Source of the DNA: Blakeslea trispora
Lineage: Eukaryota; Mucoromycota; Mucoromycetes; Mucorales; Choanephoraceae
DNA length: 64,000 nucleotides
Assembly: GCA_025331445.1 (NCBI GenBank)
Contig: JAIWNE010000010.1
Location: forward strand, 62,001 to 126,000
Direction of reading: 5' to 3'
The notes beneath the pieces were generated by a model. It was not told where the DNA came from. It did no database searches and saw only the letters and a program-made list of their open reading frames with translations. Of this stretch, positions 60,660-64,000 are shown one piece after another (position 1 is the first letter of the stretch; each line of letters starts with the position of its first letter). The position numbers were made by a program, and so were the translations under genes.

Positions 60660-61149
60660 CAACGTATTGTACTATAGAATGTTTGTCAAGGACAAGACGA
60701 AATAATCAAGTAGCTTTAAGAGGAACATACGGGCTATGTAGAAGTGCCAAATGACTCACTTCTAACAAACATAGTGCCTAGCGAAATGCTATGATTGCAT
60801 ACAGTAATAAACTGTCTTCTTCTTTTATATCTATAGATAGATTCGTTATTACCATTTATCATTTTTCTTTTGTGATTGTAAAAATCGATTTCATTACGCT
60901 TGGAGCATTCGACCTTGGATTCAAATCCAAGTACGTTCAGAAAAGATGATACCCAAAATTGTATAAAACACTGTTTTTGTAAAGGGAATCACAACGTGAG
61001 TCGCACTATAGCTTGACATACTAAGGGAGCTCAAGGTACTGCTGTGTAATTTAAGATGAGAGCAAGAACATCAATTATTCTAGGGGGAAAGACAGTGCTT
61101 TATCAATAGGAAAGTCAGAGTACCTTATGAGCACAGCTCAAAGTAAGCA

Positions 61150-61520
61150 AGAGCCATGGGTAAGTCAAAGGACAGTAGGAACTATCCTTGACCACTATTT
61201 CGATTTCATTCCTGAAACTTTGGATGATGCTTGATCGATATGAACAATTAAAAGGACATTATCTTATTATGGATATCGCTCCTCTACACATTTCAGATCA
61301 GATCGAAAAATTGATCGTCAGCCCAGAACGCAAATGTATACACCTTCCGTCATATACTCCTGAGCTCAATCTAACCAAGCAGTTTTGGTCAGAGAACAAG
61401 ATGAAGGGAGAGAAATTGTTGAAGATGAAGACTCTGACTTTGAGAAGAGTCGACATATGCGATAGTGTCTATCTAGAAGATCTTTGTAGTTTCTGTCGAT
61501 ATTCAGGCTCTAAACTATAA
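61150..61520 (+). pseudogene. Mariner transposase relic
   Basis: Residues LDRYEQLKGHYLIMDIAPLH and HLPSYTPELNLTKQFWSENK correspond to the second Asp and Glu blocks of the transposase at 42096-43394 (MDNAPIH, HSPELNPIEQFW), with the Glu replaced. Only the C-terminal third survives. Confidence 0.75.
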
Positions 61521-61539
61521 GTAGGCTTAAACAAAGAAC

Positions 61540-61855
61540 CTCTCGAAAATAGCATATCTGTACACCGAATGGAATAATATCTGCGTTTACGTGTAAAAAT
61601 GGCGTACTGATGAAATTGATTTGCGCACATATAAAGTAAAAACACATCAAACAGAGTTTCAATTGACAAGCCGATTTGTGCTATACAAAATTAGTTTAGA
61701 TGGCCTCAGCAACTAAGCAAGCTGTGTGCTCTAATCATTATCCTGCCTGTTACAATTTAACTTTTTATGTGCGCAAATCAATTTCATCAGTACGCCATTT
61801 TTACACGTAAACGCAGATATTTATTCAGTTTGGGGTATGCGCTATTTCGAGATCA
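61540..61855. repeat. MITE-like element with long inverted repeats
   Basis: 61577-61635 and 61765-61823 are nearly perfect inverted copies (AATATCTGCGTTTACGTGTA and onward). They are extended outward by imperfect matching (CTATTTTCGAGA / CTATTTCGAGA) to about 95 bp arms around a 130 bp centre without coding capacity. It lies directly after the mariner relic. Confidence 0.75.
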
Positions 61856-62190
61856 ACTGTTTCTTCTTACGTCAGAGAACCTAAGCTAGCATAAAAAAAG
61901 CAACCAATTTGATTTGTTGTGTCTTAAAGTTTAATTATGTTATGCTATTCTATTAAATCCATTGACAATGACGGCTTTCCATTCTTGTCCATACAATAAT
62001 CGCTTAAAACGCGTTTGATGTCTTCTAAGAGGATTATAGTTTATTCTACAAATATGAGTAAAAAAAAAAAAGGAAAACCCAAGTTGCTTGTATTAGCTTA
62101 TTTACAGAGAATGCTTTATGACGCATATGAAAAGCCGATGAGCAAATTAGTATAATTTTCATATGTGGGTATGTAGGAATATATCAAATA

Positions 62191-64000
62191 TTATTTTTTG
62201 CCTTGCGCACTTAATGACTTGGCATATCTCAAGCCACAGGCATTACAGAGTTCTTTTGGTCCATTGGGACCCTTGCGCCATTCTGGGGAATCCTTGCGTT
62301 GGCATTTAGCACACATTTTAGGAAGATCGCTCGATTTAGATTTCTTCTAAGAAATAAAGTAAATATAGGCACTTCATGTCATAAGCATATGCTATTTTTT
62401 CTTTCTTTACCTTTCTTCTTTGCTTGTTGGGGTTTATGTATTTATCAAGTTGCTCTCTTAGACGTTTGTTCGATTGCTGTAGTTGATGTAATTCGTACTG
62501 CCAATTTGTACTTCTAAACGTCGATAGTTCTGCAAAGATATTCTCGCCTTCTGCTTCATTAAGGTTTTTGACATCTGGTTCAATACCAAGAGGTAAAGAA
62601 TCTTGATTCTGGTCAAATGGTATAGCTTTTACTTGAAGTAATGCAAAAGAAGGTTTTCCAGAACTGTATATCGCATCACCAGGATAAAATGTACTAAGCA
62701 CACGGACGTATGTTCCCTTGGCATTTAGAATAGTATGTGGCACTCTTACAATACCACCATCTTTCACTATCTCTAGGGCTTTGGTAATATCAGTAATCGC
62801 ATTGTTTTCGGCATACTGATAGATTGATTCTTGCTCTAGTGAATCCGAGGTAAACCCTACTACCTCTTTGCACGTGGGCGTCACGTAGAGATATAACCCA
62901 GCTAAACTTAATTTGGCCCAGTATTCCAAATCTGATTCGATGGTGTTTGACAAGGAAGGTGTAATCTGATGGCTCATCAAAGAGTAGACAGAGCGTTCTC
63001 GGCCAGACAATACAAGGCATTTGCGGCCTTTACTTTGGTCCATATGTAGTTTGCCTCTACAGTCAATCCAAATGTAACCTGAATCCTTGCGTCTGATACG
63101 GAAAAGTAGATTGATCGCCTTTTCAGGATTTGTTGTTGTTTCTTTAATTTCACGCATGACAGGAATAATATCGGAAGGATGGCAAATAGAACTCAACAGG
63201 TTTCCAACAAGTTCTTTTGGCTCGTATTCCAGCATATGCTTGCTTGCCTGCGATGCATACAAGAACACACCTTTGAGAGACAAGACATGAACAAAATCAC
63301 AACTCTGGTCCAGTAAGACTTTGTTCCATTCCTTTAGAAGTTGTTGTTCGTTATTATTGCCGTTCAGACTGCTTAGACTCTCAAAGTCTATCTGTGATGG
63401 ATCTAACAGACCAATAATGTCCGCGTTTTGTACAACTGAGTTATGTTCGGGTTGACTTTTTGTAGAGCTGGTATTACTATTGCTATGATAATTATTAGTT
63501 GGTAGTTCTCGAAAATACTCATCCATCACAGATGAAGAATCTAACAAAAGTTTATTGTTACCTAGATACCGTACAAATTATCAACTTACAGTTACAATCA
63601 TGTTTGTTATTGATTTACTTACGTTGTGGAATCGTGCGGGGTACGCTCATGGGTTGGTGGTAATTTATAAGATAGGTGCCATCTAAATCAATCAGACAAG
63701 GTCAATTTCATGTTTTTCCCTGACACGTTTATTGTTGAATCCTCAATAGTATGAATTACCTTTCATTTTTTCGAGGATTGAATTGGGCTGTTCCACCAAA
63801 TCTACCTGCAGTCCCACAAAATAATCTACTTGGCCATCGTCACCAAAAGTTGGTACCACGGTTACCAAATTAACAAAGGGCTACAAAAAGAGAAAATGAG
63901 AATTCGTCATAGTTTCCCATATTTGTCTTGGAAGGGTGAGGGAGAAAATTTACCTGTCCGCCTTTTCGATAATTGATGATACTAGCTTGGTGTTCTTTAC
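62191..64000 (-). CDS. wc-1: White-Collar-1-type blue-light photoreceptor, C-terminal part
   Basis: Light-sensing transcription factor; partial, the 5' end lies beyond the window. Visible order: the end of the flavin-binding LOV domain ([13 protein letters not shown], intron, [29 protein letters not shown]), then [18 protein letters not shown] second PAS domain follows ([33 protein letters not shown]), then a third ([18 protein letters not shown]). A coiled/basic stretch ([20 protein letters not shown]) precedes a GATA zinc finger CAKC-x18-CNAC. The last intron is 62345-62408. Three PAS plus GATA distinguishes WC-1 from WC-2 (one PAS). Stop TAA at 62191-62193. No lesion seen. Confidence 0.92.

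Noticed and set aside
60895..60950. tRNA-like GGATTCAAATCC
   Set aside because: It resembles a B box but lacks an A box and pairing arms.

Overview
The window reads as nuclear DNA of a Mucorales (Mucoromycota) fungus. It is AT-rich, with compact genes broken by many short GT-AG introns (about 35-190 bp) and pyrimidine-rich promoters. It carries a CotH-type spore-coat/invasin gene, a White-Collar-1-type photoreceptor, a Mucorales-style Rac1, and DDE transposases of families I associate with Mucorales genomes. No species can be fixed from sequence alone.

Left arm (1-26 kb) is ordinary gene space. In order it holds a 4-TM RING-H2 protein (+), uracil-DNA glycosylase (-), condensin subunit SMC2 (-), a gene-poor 3 kb stretch with a probable decayed minus-strand gene, a G-protein beta subunit (+), SAGA subunit SGF29 (-), a 4.2 kb stretch without a visible gene, a GPI-anchored CotH protein (+), a CsbD-like small stress protein (+), an F-box protein (-), dynactin p22/p24-like subunit (-) and a PA-TM-RING ubiquitin ligase (-).

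Middle (26.2-45.9 kb) is a layered transposon nest. Two almost identical 2.27 kb direct repeats (26221-28490 and 43583-45853) flank 15.1 kb of inserted DNA. The insert contains a large palindrome (arms of about 1317 bp, spacer 2083 bp) carrying genes of an unrecognised family with PD-(D/E)XK-nuclease-like motifs, one of them apparently intact with many introns (32302-34853, minus). It then holds a degenerate DDE transposase, low-complexity DNA, and a Tc1/mariner element (37293-43582, TA target site) into which a nearly complete LINE (37309-42063) has jumped. The direct repeats contain an older LINE ORF1 relic, and the right-hand copy shows how that relic continued before the insertion. The right copy starts exactly at the mariner target TA, so duplication and transposon are probably mechanistically linked, unless this is an assembly artefact.

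Right arm (46-64 kb) returns to host genes: a Sak1/Tos3/Elm1-type (CaMKK-like) protein kinase (+), ALG9 mannosyltransferase (-), Rac1 GTPase (+), GABA aminotransferase (+), and a PMT protein O-mannosyltransferase with an unusual acidic tail (+). A degenerate 3.5 kb follows, with another nuclease-family relic, a mariner relic and a MITE-like inverted repeat. The 3' two-thirds of a WC-1 gene (-) runs off the right edge.

The host genes are unrelated housekeeping and signalling functions and form no operon-like system. The part most likely to hide undescribed biology is the 28.5-34.9 kb palindrome and its multi-exon nuclease-like gene family. All calls rest on reading translations by eye; no database search was run.
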